Made by a program: the position numbers and the translations under genes
Assembly: GCF_900141775.1 (NCBI RefSeq)
Contig: NZ_FSRI01000003.1
Span: 558,001-622,000 of the forward strand
Direction of reading: 5' to 3'
DNA length: 64,000 nucleotides
Source: Salinivibrio sp. ES.052
GTDB taxonomy: Bacteria; Pseudomonadota; Gammaproteobacteria; Enterobacterales; Vibrionaceae
Shown: positions 8,692 to 18,694 of the stretch, piece after piece
Layout: every line of letters starts with the position of its first letter
How positions within the stretch are numbered: position 1 is the stretch's first letter
Notes under the pieces: generated by a model
The model's database searches: none
Told to the model about the DNA's origin: nothing
What the model saw: only the letters and a program-made list of their open reading frames with translations

Positions 8692-10524
8692 TTAATCGCG
8701 TACGAGACTGACATTCGAGTAGTTTTGATAACCGCGCACCATTACATGGTACTCAGTGCCTTTTTGTGCGCTGATACGGCAGGTTTCATCATTGCGATAA
8801 TTGTAAGGGCGACAATCCCAATTGTTCGTAGTGGGTTTGCTGCCCGCTTTCACGTATAGGTCAGCGTCACCGCTACCTCCACTCATGGTGACATTAACGT
8901 CGCGGCTGTTATCTACCGTGAAGGTAAAAAAGGTTTCACTACCGCTACCACCACTTAAACCTGTGACCGGTTGGTTGGGCTGGAGCACCGTATCATCACC
9001 GTCATCACCACAGCTGGCATTGACACCAACAGTATTAAAAGCGTCAATCACATCTTGTTCGTTGTAAGCGAGGTCTTTGGCTGCTTTTACGACCCCACAT
9101 GCGCCTTGGTCAAAGGTGCTGCTTGCAGTCCAATACAATTGGTTCGCGGTAGTAAATACGTTAAACCCTTTACGTACATCCCAATCAGCTTTGTTTGCTA
9201 AGAGGTAGAAAGCACGGTTATATACGCCGCTTGAATAGTGCACATTCATGCCGTCACGGTACTGGCTGGCGTCATCAATGGATTTGCCATCGCGTGAAGG
9301 TTGGTCAAAATAGCGCAGACCACCAGTGCCTTTAAAGATGTCGGCACCGACCACCCAATCGACTTCATCATGCATGTAGTATTCTGCAGCTTCACCGGCA
9401 ATATCAGAAAACGCCTCATTGATCCCGCCCGACATGTCTGCATAGATGAGACCAGAGTTTTGCTCAGTAAAGCCGTGGCTGACCTCGTGGGCACTCACGT
9501 TGATATCGACCAGTGGGTAGAACGTCGATTTGCCATCACCGAATGTCATTGAGCTGCCATTCCAGAATGCGTTTTCATAGTCGTTGCCGTAATGGACGCG
9601 CATAGTGAGCTGGAAAGTCAGAGGTGCGGTGTTCATCCAATCTTGGTACATATCAAAAACAACGTTACCGAAATAGTGCGCATCGTTCAGTGCAGAGTAA
9701 GCGCCGTTAACATATCTCTCGTCGTTGTAGTTACTGCTATCTGTACACGGGTAGGTGAAGGCAGTGCTGCCTGTGGTACCGTTCTCTAAATCGACCGTTT
9801 TCACCTTGTCGTTTTCTAACGTACACGTGGTCCCGGTTTTGTCGATAGGGAGGCCATAATAGTCCGTGCCATAAATATATTGGCCCGTTTTTTCGTTCCC
9901 ACCAGGACCTGTTCCAACGGCTGTGGCATGGTTAATGCCGTCCCACTGCTCGATGATTTCGCCTGTCTCAGCATCAATCATGTAAAAAGGGCGAGTTGGC
10001 TCATCGGCAGCGACAAAGAAATCGACAATGTAAACCAAGCGTGCGTTTTGCGCTTCATCAAGCTTTACCACGAGGCGAGAATTTTCATTTTCAATCGGTG
10101 CAGCGGTGAGCGTTTGGTCACTTTGTTTGAAATTAGCTTTAGCTGCTTGCAGTGCTGACTGACTGTCTAGGGCTGGAGAGACCGTCATGATATCTGCCGC
10201 GAGGCCTTGGGCCATGGTGCCATATACCTCACTACGTTGGCCTTTTTTCTCGGTGGCAACGACTGCAGTATCAATGATCGGAACGCCTTGGTACGTTTGC
10301 TGGTAGCGAACTTTTACTTTGCCGTTTGGCAGAGTCACACGTTTTACTTCTTTAAACCCCAAAGGGTTGGCTGATGAACCTGCAGGTGCATAAACCCCTG
10401 TCGGTTGGTCGAGAACTTGGCTGAGCATTGTGTCATCGGTGACGTTAATGAACTCTGCGCTGAGTGCTGGCGTGCTCGCCATAACACTTGAAGCGATAAT
10501 CAATGCCAATTTAGAAAGTTTCAT
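8692..10524 (-). CDS. Vibriolysin-type secreted M4 zinc metalloprotease
   Basis: 610-aa preproenzyme of the thermolysin family (vibriolysin, HA/protease, LasB relatives). A signal peptide (MKLSKLALIIASSVMASTPA) is followed by an FTP/propeptide region (to about residue 200), then the catalytic domain. Zinc and catalytic residues are visible in SAHEVSHGFTEQ (HExxH near residue 345) and GGINEAFSDIAGE, the downstream glutamate helix. The last about 90 residues form a PPC-type domain (NVTMSGGSGDADLYVKAG) that is normally removed or aids secretion. It would be exported by type II secretion and degrade host or environmental protein. It has its own terminator. In vibrios this gene is under quorum and stationary-phase control (family knowledge, not visible here). 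Confidence 0.96.
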   Translation of the reverse strand: MKLSKLALIIASSVMASTPALSAEFINVTDDTMLSQVLDQPTGVYAPAGSSANPLGFKEVKRVTLPNGKVKVRYQQTYQGVPIIDTAVVATEKKGQRSEVYGTMAQGLAADIMTVSPALDSQSALQAAKANFKQSDQTLTAAPIENENSRLVVKLDEAQNARLVYIVDFFVAADEPTRPFYMIDAETGEIIEQWDGINHATAVGTGPGGNEKTGQYIYGTDYYGLPIDKTGTTCTLENDKVKTVDLENGTTGSTAFTYPCTDSSNYNDERYVNGAYSALNDAHYFGNVVFDMYQDWMNTAPLTFQLTMRVHYGNDYENAFWNGSSMTFGDGKSTFYPLVDINVSAHEVSHGFTEQNSGLIYADMSGGINEAFSDIAGEAAEYYMHDEVDWVVGADIFKGTGGLRYFDQPSRDGKSIDDASQYRDGMNVHYSSGVYNRAFYLLANKADWDVRKGFNVFTTANQLYWTASSTFDQGACGVVKAAKDLAYNEQDVIDAFNTVGVNASCGDDGDDTVLQPNQPVTGLSGGSGSETFFTFTVDNSRDVNVTMSGGSGDADLYVKAGSKPTTNNWDCRPYNYRNDETCRISAQKGTEYHVMVRGYQNYSNVSLVRD

Positions 10525-10846
10525 TTTATTGCCCTAATTGTTGTTGAAAGATTCCTTTCTTCCCAACTGCACAATAGGAAGGCGAACTTGATAGTTCACA
10601 TACTTAACGTGGCCTATCAATAAACCTATTTACAAGCTCGTCACAACCCATTATGTAAATTAAATGTTACGGAGTGGCTGATAATGAAACAAAAAAATAG
10701 GATAGGAATGACATTAACTCGTATTTCTGGTGGGTTTTCGTTCTATAAATAGATAGATGACCACTTTTCTTTACAGAATAAATGACTGTTTATTTATGGG
10801 ATATTGAGCGCAAATTTTGTGAATGGGTTTGTTGAGTTAAATAAAG
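10525..10846. other. Intergenic region upstream of vibriolysin
   Basis: About 320 bp, AT-rich, with no convincing gene on either strand. It must hold the vibriolysin promoter (minus strand). An imperfect palindrome around 10780-10797 (ATAAATGACTGTTTATTTAT) is the only structure noticed and could be a regulator site, but it is weak. Confidence 0.4.
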
Positions 10847-10875
10847 ACAAAGGTCACTAAATAAGTGACCTTTGT
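10847..10875 (-). terminator. Intrinsic terminator after LasA-like gene
   Basis: Perfect 11-bp stem ACAAAGGTCAC / GTGACCTTTGT with a 7-nt loop. It is followed by a T-rich tract on the minus strand, 40 bp past the stop of the M23 peptidase gene. Confidence 0.88.
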
Positions 10876-10913
10876 GTTAATTATAGAGGTGGAATATGCA
10901 TTCTTCCCTCTGA

Positions 10914-12023
10914 TTAAGGATTAGTGATCCGTCGCCACAAGCAGATTTTGCTGCTGGTTTGTGTGTTGGTTAGCCATGTGTAACGACAGTCGTCATCATA
11001 ACTGTATCGGCCTGTTTGGACGCGATAGCTGCCGAGATTGGTACCTTGGAGTGATGTAAAGCGGCCATTTTTTAGCAAAGAAAAGTGCAAGTGTGGCCCG
11101 GTCGAAGACCCTCCTTGGCACAAAGCGACAGACCGCTGGCTGGCGTAGTTGCCAAGCTTGGTATTCTTATCTACCCACTGATTATTACTGACCTGGATCC
11201 CATCCATATGGTAGTAGTTGGTCGCCCATCCATTGTCATTGGTCACCCGGACTTGGCAACGCGACATGACAGTGACGTATCCGTCGTGGGCTGCGGTTAC
11301 GCTGTAGGTCGCTCCTCCCCAACGTGGCCAGTCGTAAGATACGTCTATGGATGATAACGGAAACCCTGAACCGGAATGTGCATGAGGGCCATTAGGGACC
11401 CAGGCGTATCCTTGGCGCCAAGGCCATTGCATAAAGTCACTGGGTGGAGCCAACTGCTCAAAAGCTTGTGTTGGAGCAGGCTGGTTCAGGGGTTTCTGTT
11501 GCGCGAACCAACGGGTGTAATGTGCCATCCAGCGGCTCCAATCTGTTGGGGCATTGAATGCGCTAATCAGTGTTTGAGTCGCATGATCGGATGACGACTG
11601 GGTGTCTGCATGAGGTTGATAAAGCCACGCCGAGAGGGACGAGGCGACTTGCTCGATATTCTGGAGCAATTTGACTTCACTGATCCGATCAAGAGAGTGG
11701 GTCGGCGTTATCAAAGAAGGATCATTGGTGATCAGCGTCGTAATGATAATGCGTGGATCGATACCCGATGCGCCGCTCCAATGCATGATAGCCTCGCTGA
11801 CCGGTGCCCAATGTGGCATTTCCCTCTGAATAAACGCATCGATATCAAAAGGCGTGTGGCGAGGCTGAAAGACTAAATCGCTCTCCGTGACCCATTGGGA
11901 AGGGACCCCCGCTTCTTTGAGCACCTTGGCGGGTTGCATTTGAGAGTGGCTGCTGATCAATGTATGGGCGTTGGCCGTACCTGCTACGACACAGAGTAAG
12001 GCGAGGTGAGATAGACGTATCAT
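10914..12023 (-). CDS. LasA-like secreted M23 endopeptidase
   Basis: 369 aa with signal peptide (MIRLSHLALLCVVAGTANA). A propeptide-like N-terminal half is followed by an M23A domain. Seen: HAHSGSGFPLSSIDVSYDWP, which carries the first zinc His and Asp, an NYYHMDGIQ segment, and STGPHLHFSLL with the HxH motif. Cysteines near the C-terminus probably form disulfides. In Pseudomonas the staphylolysin LasA cuts glycine-rich bonds in elastin and staphylococcal peptidoglycan, and its maturation and action are helped by the M4 elastase LasB. Here the M4 enzyme is the next gene downstream, separated by a terminator. Probable role: lysis of competing Gram-positive cells or proteolysis. Confidence 0.88.
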   Translation of the reverse strand: MIRLSHLALLCVVAGTANAHTLISSHSQMQPAKVLKEAGVPSQWVTESDLVFQPRHTPFDIDAFIQREMPHWAPVSEAIMHWSGASGIDPRIIITTLITNDPSLITPTHSLDRISEVKLLQNIEQVASSLSAWLYQPHADTQSSSDHATQTLISAFNAPTDWSRWMAHYTRWFAQQKPLNQPAPTQAFEQLAPPSDFMQWPWRQGYAWVPNGPHAHSGSGFPLSSIDVSYDWPRWGGATYSVTAAHDGYVTVMSRCQVRVTNDNGWATNYYHMDGIQVSNNQWVDKNTKLGNYASQRSVALCQGGSSTGPHLHFSLLKNGRFTSLQGTNLGSYRVQTGRYSYDDDCRYTWLTNTQTSSKICLWRRITNP

Positions 12024-12214
12024 AATTTACGCTCCCTTTGTGATTGCAAAAGAGGTCATCTGCAAAAGAAAGCTTGGCACTGAATGTATAAAAAGCTGTA
12101 CTTAATGGCCTAATTGAGAGAGTGATGGAGGTGTCGGTGTAATCGTCACGCAAGGTCGTCACAAAGGTGTGAAGCAGGCCAATGGGTGACCTGCCAAATT
12201 GTCCCTTTCTTTAT

Positions 12215-14218
12215 TTATGGCGTTCGACGCTGATTCGGTGAATGTGTCTTAGCGGGCGGCGTTGCCTCACTCGGCCAGAATAGAGAAGTAGGTCGTTGTT
12301 TTATCTGAGTGAGTACTGCGGTGCGTACCGATTTAATATCCAGTTCACAGTTACGTGAGCGTAGTGCCACAAATAGCGCCAGGCCAAAGCTAACCCAAAG
12401 GTTAATAAAACCGATCATCAACACAAAGAACAGACTCGATAAGACCGCTACCCACGAATGGTAATCGCTAATGTGCGCATAGGCTGCATGCGCAGACGAG
12501 AAAGCGACATGACGAATATCTAGTGGTATATCAATAAGGTAGCCAAGATAACTGGTCATGCCCAACAGAACACCAAAAATAAAATTGCCGCCTAGTGCAC
12601 CATAGTTCTCGTGAATATAAAAAGCGATTTTCTCGCGACGTTTAACGGGAATAGTACGAAACATCGGGTGTGCAATTAATCGGTCTTTGAGTTCGATATA
12701 GTCCGCTCGGTTATCTAAAATGCCAGTAATAATACCGGACAAAAACAACCACACACCAGCGATGGCCGCATACAACCAAGCGAGGCCACTGAATGGATGA
12801 ATCGCTGCTTTTTGGTATATCGCTTGGTGGCTGCTGAGTAACGGGCTGTGATAAAAATGGCTAAACAGCAGGCTGACTAATACGCTCACCGTGATCGCGG
12901 CGGTAATATTTCCCCACACCGCAAACCATTGCGAACGGTTTACATTGATCAGTAACCGCGCGAGTTTTTTACTGCGGGTACGTCCTTGTTTGTTTTTTTC
13001 AACGTGAGCAGCGAAGTTAGCGGCCGTCATCGCAGGTTGCTTGGTGGCAATCGTAAAGTGCAATATATGCACGAGCATAAAGCCAACGCCATAATTTAAA
13101 CTGACTAATAACGCATTATGTAATGGCGTTAATTGTAGGGTTTCGATATACATTTTGACCCAAGCCAGTAGCGCAATAATCACTCCCGCACCGCAAGCAC
13201 CTCGCAGGATTTTAAAGTAATCTTTATTTGTCTTGGCGATGTAATGCTCGCCATGATTGCTTTTATTTTGCGTGACACTTTGTGCAAACGTGCGTGTACT
13301 TTTACGATAGATAGCGCGAACACTATTGCGCTCGGTCACTGAGGTGAGTAATTGACGCCACAAATTTAACACACAGCGTGCTTTTTGGTGAGGGTGACGG
13401 AAATCCAAAATTTGGATCAGTAAGACCATGCGATTTAACGTTTGATCGAGGCGCTCCAACATGTGAGAGGCATGAGCGGAGAAGCCGAGCTGGCTAATGC
13501 CGCGTGCACGGATCCGTTTTACCTGCTGCTGGCACTGCTCAATCATCACCCAAAAGTGTGCGGTGTCTTGTCTTGCCATATCACCGGCTTTGATACCCGC
13601 GACGAGGTGACTTGTTTCACGCTGCAAGGCAATAAAAGGAGAGTCCACTTCACTAAGTCGGCGATCAATTCGGAGTAATTCAGGGTCGAGCTCTTCTGCC
13701 GCAATCCAGATCGACAGCATTTCTAATGAATAGCAGAGCTCACTTTTAATATAAGCACCTGTCGTACGGATCGCATCTTGAGGTGCGGTTTGTACTAATA
13801 AGCGATAAAGCTTAAACCAGCACTTGTGTGAAATGGTTTTGACCCAAGCTTTGTCCTCACCGCCGACAAAATAACTCAATAGATCATTGATGTCGTTACA
13901 GCGTTTAGGAGGGGGGTTTACCTTATTATAAAGGCGACGAAAAATTTCGCTAACAAGGCCGTTTTTAGAAAAGATCCCCAGCTGCACAAACGCCGGTGAA
14001 AGCTTTATTTTTTTCGCTTCATTACACACGCTACTGGCAAATAACGCCGCTTGAGAGGGAGAGTTGGTTAAGGCTAAAACAAGTTGCTCAAGACGCAGCT
14101 CTGCGCGTTCAGGCTCACCTTCACGAAGATAAGTAAAAAATACATCAAGGCGCTCTGTGTCATTGGCACAGAGCGAGAAACCGTCTATCACTTTAAAGGC
14201 CGGTGTAATCGCAGGCAT
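12215..14218 (-). CDS. Gcr-type 'site-specific recombinase' family membrane protein
   Basis: 667 aa. The N-terminal 300 residues are soluble and alpha-helical. The rest has several strongly hydrophobic segments (for example GAGVIIALLAWVKMYIE, WGNITAAITVSVLVSLLFSH, LFFVLMIGFINLWVSFGLAL). This matches the family annotated as 'site-specific recombinase Gcr'. That name is old: no tyrosine or serine recombinase active site is visible and the multi-pass topology argues against a DNA enzyme, so function is best called unknown. It is monocistronic and divergent from aqpZ. The first ATG at 14218 is accepted without a strong ribosome site. Confidence 0.75.
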   Translation of the reverse strand: MPAITPAFKVIDGFSLCANDTERLDVFFTYLREGEPERAELRLEQLVLALTNSPSQAALFASSVCNEAKKIKLSPAFVQLGIFSKNGLVSEIFRRLYNKVNPPPKRCNDINDLLSYFVGGEDKAWVKTISHKCWFKLYRLLVQTAPQDAIRTTGAYIKSELCYSLEMLSIWIAAEELDPELLRIDRRLSEVDSPFIALQRETSHLVAGIKAGDMARQDTAHFWVMIEQCQQQVKRIRARGISQLGFSAHASHMLERLDQTLNRMVLLIQILDFRHPHQKARCVLNLWRQLLTSVTERNSVRAIYRKSTRTFAQSVTQNKSNHGEHYIAKTNKDYFKILRGACGAGVIIALLAWVKMYIETLQLTPLHNALLVSLNYGVGFMLVHILHFTIATKQPAMTAANFAAHVEKNKQGRTRSKKLARLLINVNRSQWFAVWGNITAAITVSVLVSLLFSHFYHSPLLSSHQAIYQKAAIHPFSGLAWLYAAIAGVWLFLSGIITGILDNRADYIELKDRLIAHPMFRTIPVKRREKIAFYIHENYGALGGNFIFGVLLGMTSYLGYLIDIPLDIRHVAFSSAHAAYAHISDYHSWVAVLSSLFFVLMIGFINLWVSFGLALFVALRSRNCELDIKSVRTAVLTQIKQRPTSLFWPSEATPPAKTHSPNQRRTP

Positions 14219-14408
14219 AGATCAATTTTCTTATCAGTAGATAGTCAACGCTCGCGTAGTCTACAAGAGGGAGTGAATAGGGGGAAGCAAAAGCGCACCT
14301 GGATGCACTGTGATAGAGGAATACAGCGTTCATTGCTCTCCAATATCGTCAATCTGCACCTATACTCATCACATTGTTAGTCATGCGAGTCAAAAAAAGG
14401 AGACACGG

Positions 14409-15101
14409 ATGAATAAGTATGGTGCAGAGTTTTTTGGAACGTTTTGGTTAGTACTAGGCGGTTGTGGGAGTGCAGTGCTAGCGGCAGCGTTTCCAGAGGT
14501 GGGGATTGGGTTGCTCGGCGTATCGCTCGCCTTTGGTCTTACTGTATTAACCATGGCGTTCGCTATTGGCCATATTTCTGGCTGCCACCTTAATCCAGCA
14601 GTGTCTATTGGCCTATGGGCGGGAGGACGTTTTCCCGCTAATCAACTGCTCCCTTACATTATTGCCCAAGTCTTAGGTGGTTTAGCGGCTGGTGGCGTGT
14701 TGTACCTGATTGCGAGTGGACAAGCCGGATTTGATGTCTCGAATGGGTTTGCGGCGAATGGTTATGGTGCGCATTCACCGGGCCAGTACAGCTTAACGTC
14801 TGCGCTGACCTCGGAAGTGGTGATGACTATGATGTTTGTGGTGGTGATCCTCGGTGCCACCGATCAACGCGCCCCTCAAGGTTTTGCACCGATTGCCATC
14901 GGGCTGTGTTTGACACTGATCCACCTTATTAGTATTCCAGTGACCAACACCTCGGTGAATCCGGCTCGTAGTACAGGTGTCGCGCTTTACGTGGGCGATT
15001 GGGCCACCGCACAATTGTGGCTATTCTGGGTTGCCCCCATCGCTGGCGCAATATTAGGTGCGTTGGTGTATCGGTTTATCGGTAGCGAGAAAGAGTCATG
15101 A
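14409..15101 (+). CDS. aqpZ: Aquaporin Z
   Basis: 230-aa MIP-family water channel in the inner membrane. The two half-helix NPA motifs are present: [16 protein letters not shown] and [15 protein letters not shown]. The preceding [10 protein letters not shown] and a [10 protein letters not shown] segment are typical of AqpZ rather than the glycerol facilitator GlpF. The narrow pore is consistent with water selectivity, with the Arg directly after the second NPA seen. The start at 14409 follows AAAAAGGAGACACGG. It ends before a strong hairpin shared with the convergent LVIVD gene. In a halophile or marine bacterium it would help osmotic adjustment (inference). Confidence 0.95.
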   Translation: MNKYGAEFFGTFWLVLGGCGSAVLAAAFPEVGIGLLGVSLAFGLTVLTMAFAIGHISGCHLNPAVSIGLWAGGRFPANQLLPYIIAQVLGGLAAGGVLYLIASGQAGFDVSNGFAANGYGAHSPGQYSLTSALTSEVVMTMMFVVVILGATDQRAPQGFAPIAIGLCLTLIHLISIPVTNTSVNPARSTGVALYVGDWATAQLWLFWVAPIAGAILGALVYRFIGSEKES

Positions 15102-15150
15102 GTTTGGACCGACGCTCGACGGCGAGCAACACTAAGCGTAGTGACTGAAA

Positions 15151-15178
15151 AGGTGTCGCCAGCCAGCCGGCGACACCT
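15151..15178. terminator. Bidirectional intrinsic terminator between aqpZ and LVIVD gene
   Basis: Perfect 10-bp stem AGGTGTCGCC / GGCGACACCT with an 8-nt loop, lying between two convergent genes. The flanking A and T runs are short. Confidence 0.75.
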
Positions 15179-16588
15179 AAGCCATTTATATGAAAAGCAT
15201 TTATTGAGAGTCACGCGCACCGGCAGAGCGGGGTGGCCAGGGTTGCTCTGGTGGTGCAAAGGAAGGCTTGCCTAACACCGGCGAAGAGAGCACGTAGATC
15301 CCGTGATTAGTAAATAGCCAAAACAAGTTGCGGTCATATTCCACATAGGCACTGTGTGATAAGTTGCCCATCGCATAACTGGCAACTTCATCTTCCTTGA
15401 ACGGCGGCACGAAGTACGCCGCAATTGCAGGTTGTTGTGGGTCACGAACATCGAACACCTGCAGGCCAGCGTTATAAAAATTATAAGGAAGAATACCTTG
15501 GCGACCGATGCCGGGCTGGGTGTAAGCACCGGTACGTTTCGGCCCGAAGCTACCGCGACGTTGACAAAAATCCGTAAAAGCAGCCTCTTTCGGTGGGATT
15601 GGACGTGGTAACACGCCGACCTTTTTCGGCTGCGCGGGATCCGACACATCAATAATATGCACGTCTTTATAGGGTTCAAAACACTCTTCATTAAGCGGAT
15701 AACCGCTAAAGTAGACGAGGCCTGTTTGTTCGACTTGGGATACATCAATAAAGTCGCCCTCCGTCCCCGCTACGCTGGGCTCAAACTCAAGGTGACTGAC
15801 CACTTGCATCTGCGCTGGATTGGAAATATCGACCACATAGAAACCGAGCCCGCCCATCGCGGCATAGCCATATTTCCCGCCTTCTTCGATCGGTGTCGGA
15901 ATAAACAGCGACATACGTGCGCCCATCCAAGAGGTACGATTCCCTGCGCGAGGGTTGTTGAGATAGGCCTTTTGATGCGCGGGTTCGTTAAGAATTTGCC
16001 CCGGCACTGCCAATTGATCCATCAATACTGGACTGGCCGGATCAGACATATCCCACGATTGATAACCCGCGGAATATAAATCATTGCCATATTCGGTTAA
16101 TGCATAACTGGCATCGGGTGCGGCCGCAACAATCATGGTCTTCCCCCCAAACCAAGTGGGAATATCGCGCACGCCCGACCCTTGTTGCTCACCGATTTCC
16201 GCCTCTGGGTTATTGATATCGGTGGTTCGCTCTGCAATTAAGGTCCAGTCTTTAGGTAATGGCCCATTCATGTCATACACTTTAAAGCCTTTAAGGTGAT
16301 CCGGATGGCGAATTTGCGCCACTTTATCGGGTTGTGTGAACTTATCTTCCAGCAAACCAAACCGGCGGATCTCATAGGCTTGAACCATCACGTAATTCTG
16401 CCGAGCCTCGCTCCACTGTATGCTGGCTGCACCAAACATCTCGCCCTTGGGGTAGGGGTTCACTTCTTCCCCTTGAGGCCCATTCGGCCCCCATTGCTTA
16501 CCGCGGGTATATAACAATGTCAGTTCTTTTGGGTTGGTAATATCAAAGATCTTTAAATCGCGCCGAACATACTGATACAGATAACGCC

Positions 16589-17639
16589 GGCGTTGTTGAT
16601 CAAATCATTCCCCTAACGCACTGATCCCAATAGGATTGCTCCCATCAATCAACTCGATAGCTAACAGGCATACCGAGTCTTATGACTTTGTTCATCACTT
16701 TCACGTTGGCTAATGCTTCGCCAACTTGTGCATTGTAATTACGCAGAGTCAGCTTAGGGCTAAGTAACGTTTTGTATCGGGACATGCCTGTTTCTGACAG
16801 AGAGCGTTGGTGATAACCCTCTTCTTGTTTCCAGTCTTCCAAGTTACCCGATTTCAAGGCGCTGACGGCTGCATTGCGAGGGTGGCCGTCCTCCCAGTAA
16901 CCCGCATTGCTGCGCGGTAGAATGGTTGGTTTGATGCCTTTTCTCCTGAGCACTTGATGGCAGGCTTTTGTATCATAGGCGCCATCAGCACTGACTTGGG
17001 CGATGTTTCGGCGTAACGGATTGAGCAGCGTCGGTAGGGCTTCATTGTCGCCGACAGATGCCAAGCTAACAACGGCAGAGATCACTTCATGTGTACTGTC
17101 GTCAATCGCGAGATGCAGCTTGCGCCAAACACGGCGTTTTTCCTTGCCATGTTTGCGCATTTTCCACTCTCCCTCGCCGAACACTTTTAAACCGGTGGCA
17201 TCAATGACGACGTGAGCAACGGGCCCACGACTGGGTAGTCGGTAGTGAACCTCAACCGTCTTCGCTCGTTTACTGATACAGCTGTATGACGGCGATTTTA
17301 GCGGTACGTCCATCAGACCAAATATCGAGTCGAGAAAGCCTTGCAGGGCGCGAAGAGGGAGCTTGAAAATACCTTTAACCATCAGCGCGGTTTCAATGGC
17401 ACCATCGGTATACGTAAAGCCTCTGCCTCGTTTGCCATGATGCTCTTTGCAGTGCCAAGTCTGGATAGCGGTGTCATCAACCCAAAAGGTAATTGAACCA
17501 CGGTTAATCAATGCTTGATTGTATTGCTTCCAATTGCTGATTTTGTACTTGGCTTTGCTCATCATCTAAGACCTGTTTGAGGCGTTGACGATCTGATCGC
17601 GGCTTGGATGATAAGTTCAATGATTTAGGAAACAACGCC
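16589..17639 (-). mobile_element. Intact IS5-family insertion sequence (1,051 bp)
   Basis: Terminal inverted repeats are visible: GGCGTTGTTGATCAAATCATT at the left (16589-16609) and the complement of GGCGTTGTTTCCTAAATCATT at the right (17619-17639), with 3 to 4 mismatches. It is flanked by a perfect 9-bp direct duplication GATAACGCC (16580-16588 and 17640-17648). It carries one transposase gene and interrupts the LVIVD gene. The size, the ends and the 9-bp duplication fit the IS903 group of IS5. Confidence 0.95.
16645..17565 (-). CDS. IS5-family (IS903 group) transposase
   Basis: 306-aa DDE transposase. Seen: the N-terminal NWKQYNQALINRGSITFWVD typical of IS903-like proteins, the first catalytic Asp in HVVIDATGLKVFGEGEWK, the second in VSADGAYDTKACH, and the C-terminal Glu in YHQRSLSETGMSRYK (the Y-R-E signature). 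The length is normal and no frameshift is seen, so the element is probably still mobile. It starts at tandem ATG codons (17565 or 17562). Confidence 0.95.
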   Translation of the reverse strand: MMSKAKYKISNWKQYNQALINRGSITFWVDDTAIQTWHCKEHHGKRGRGFTYTDGAIETALMVKGIFKLPLRALQGFLDSIFGLMDVPLKSPSYSCISKRAKTVEVHYRLPSRGPVAHVVIDATGLKVFGEGEWKMRKHGKEKRRVWRKLHLAIDDSTHEVISAVVSLASVGDNEALPTLLNPLRRNIAQVSADGAYDTKACHQVLRRKGIKPTILPRSNAGYWEDGHPRNAAVSALKSGNLEDWKQEEGYHQRSLSETGMSRYKTLLSPKLTLRNYNAQVGEALANVKVMNKVIRLGMPVSYRVD

Positions 17640-18024
17640 GATAACGCCTACCATCAAAATCGACGATATTTTGCCAAGTGTGGAAGGGTTCAACCGTAAT
17701 AGGGTAATACGCCTCAACTGTCATGTTTTTGTTGTAGGATTGATCATCCCAAGCATCAAGCATTCCCTCGAATGGCTTTGCCTCATAGGCATGATAGGTC
17801 TCTTTAGGGTGAACAAACTGGCCCGTTTTAGGGTTCATACCATAGCTGGCGGGATCGGGGTCTTGCGGTTTTTTATTTCCGGTTAAGGCGACAACGTGTT
17901 GGATCCACGGGTCTTCAATGCGGTCGCGCTTGCCATCGGCTCCCATGGCAGGTGCCGCTGTGGTCAGCGAAGAGGCAACCAATAGGGCGGATAACCCCCA
18001 CGGTGTTATATGATTATTCGGCAT

Positions 18025-18271
18025 TTAAACGGTCCTTGTTATGGTTATTTGATTTTTAACCTTATGTGATACTCGCTGCATGGTAAATTGGTTTTATAAT
18101 CGTAATGATATAATCCCCTGATATCTCACACATTGGTGCTATGGTAAGACTTGGCTGCGTCAATACCCGCATGGCAACCTTGAACAAGGCCAAGCTCCAT
18201 CGCGCACGTTTCGTTATGGACCTCGCTAAGCTCGGACAGTGTTAGCGGCGTTAGGCTCCAAAAGGGAATAT
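18025..18271. other. Boundary of the cassette region, attC-like right end
   Basis: 247 bp between the LVIVD gene start and the first accessory gene. The left part must hold the LVIVD promoter (minus strand). The segment ends in GGCGTTAGGC (18248-18257), in which GTTAGGC fits the attC recombination half-site GTTRRRY, directly before the ribosome site of the acetyltransferase. No clear partner half-site was found, so this may be a degenerate or attI-like end. No integrase gene is visible in the window. Confidence 0.4.
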
Positions 18272-18694
18272 ATGGAAATCAAAGAGTACAGTCGTGAATT
18301 TTCGGTCGCCTTAAGTGAGCTCTATTTAAGTACGAGGATTTCTACCTTTTCTTGGCTAGACCGCAGTGACTATCGTCTCTCGGACTTTGAACGAGATACT
18401 GATGGTGAACGAGTTTTAGTGGCTTTTTTCGGGGAACAGATCGTCGGTTTTATCGCTATCTGGGAGCCAGATAATTTCATCCATCACTTATATGTTTCGA
18501 GTGAATACCAAAACAAAAATATTGGAACTCAGCTGCTTGCTGTCGCCAAGTCGCTATGTGGCCGTTTGAGCCTTAAGTGCATGGTGAAAAATGAAAAAGC
18601 AGTGGGTTTCTACGAATCGCACGGCTTTCTCAGGATCAATAGAGGCACTGATAGCCTAGGCGACTACTATCTCATGGCCTTGGCACAAACCTAA
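18272..18694 (+). CDS. GNAT-family N-acetyltransferase (cassette gene)
   Basis: 140 aa from the ATG at 18272 (AAAGGGA 7 nt upstream). An in-frame ATG at 18239 has no ribosome site. The GNAT fold is recognised from LVAFFGEQIVGFIAIWEPD, HHLYVSSEYQNKNIGTQLL (acetyl-CoA-binding motif A, a Q-x-x-x-I-G-T variant of Q/R-x-x-G-x-G/A) and KNEKAVGFYESHGFLRI (motif B). Transfers an acetyl group to an unknown amine. It is the first open frame of the accessory block and is followed by an attC-like sequence, consistent with a mobile cassette. Confidence 0.85.
   Translation: MEIKEYSREFSVALSELYLSTRISTFSWLDRSDYRLSDFERDTDGERVLVAFFGEQIVGFIAIWEPDNFIHHLYVSSEYQNKNIGTQLLAVAKSLCGRLSLKCMVKNEKAVGFYESHGFLRINRGTDSLGDYYLMALAQT

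Larger units (their letters stand above)
15201..18024 (-). pseudogene. LVIVD-repeat exported protein, split by an IS5-family element
   Basis: One gene in two pieces: the 5' part at 18024-17640 (signal peptide ending APAMGA) and the 3' part at 16579-15201. Removing the element and one copy of the 9-bp duplication restores a single frame of 587 codons across the junction (VDFDGRRY then LYQYVRRDLKIFDITNP). The 3' part is full of LVIVD-type repeats (DVSDPAQPKKVGVLPR, DVRDPQQPAIAAY, DMSDPASPVLMDQL), which fold as a beta-propeller in cell-surface or periplasmic proteins. Function is unknown for this family. The disrupted 5' piece ends in element sequence (RRCFLNH, stop), so the product is presumably lost. 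The insertion looks recent, because both pieces are otherwise open. Confidence 0.92.

Noticed and set aside
11845-12162. Minus-strand frame of 105 codons upstream of the LasA-like gene
   Set aside because: It overlaps the signal peptide region of the real gene in another frame and has no family pattern or ribosome site.
12215-14218. Gcr protein as a true site-specific recombinase
   Set aside because: Multiple membrane segments and no tyrosine or serine recombinase active site were visible; the historical name is not supported.
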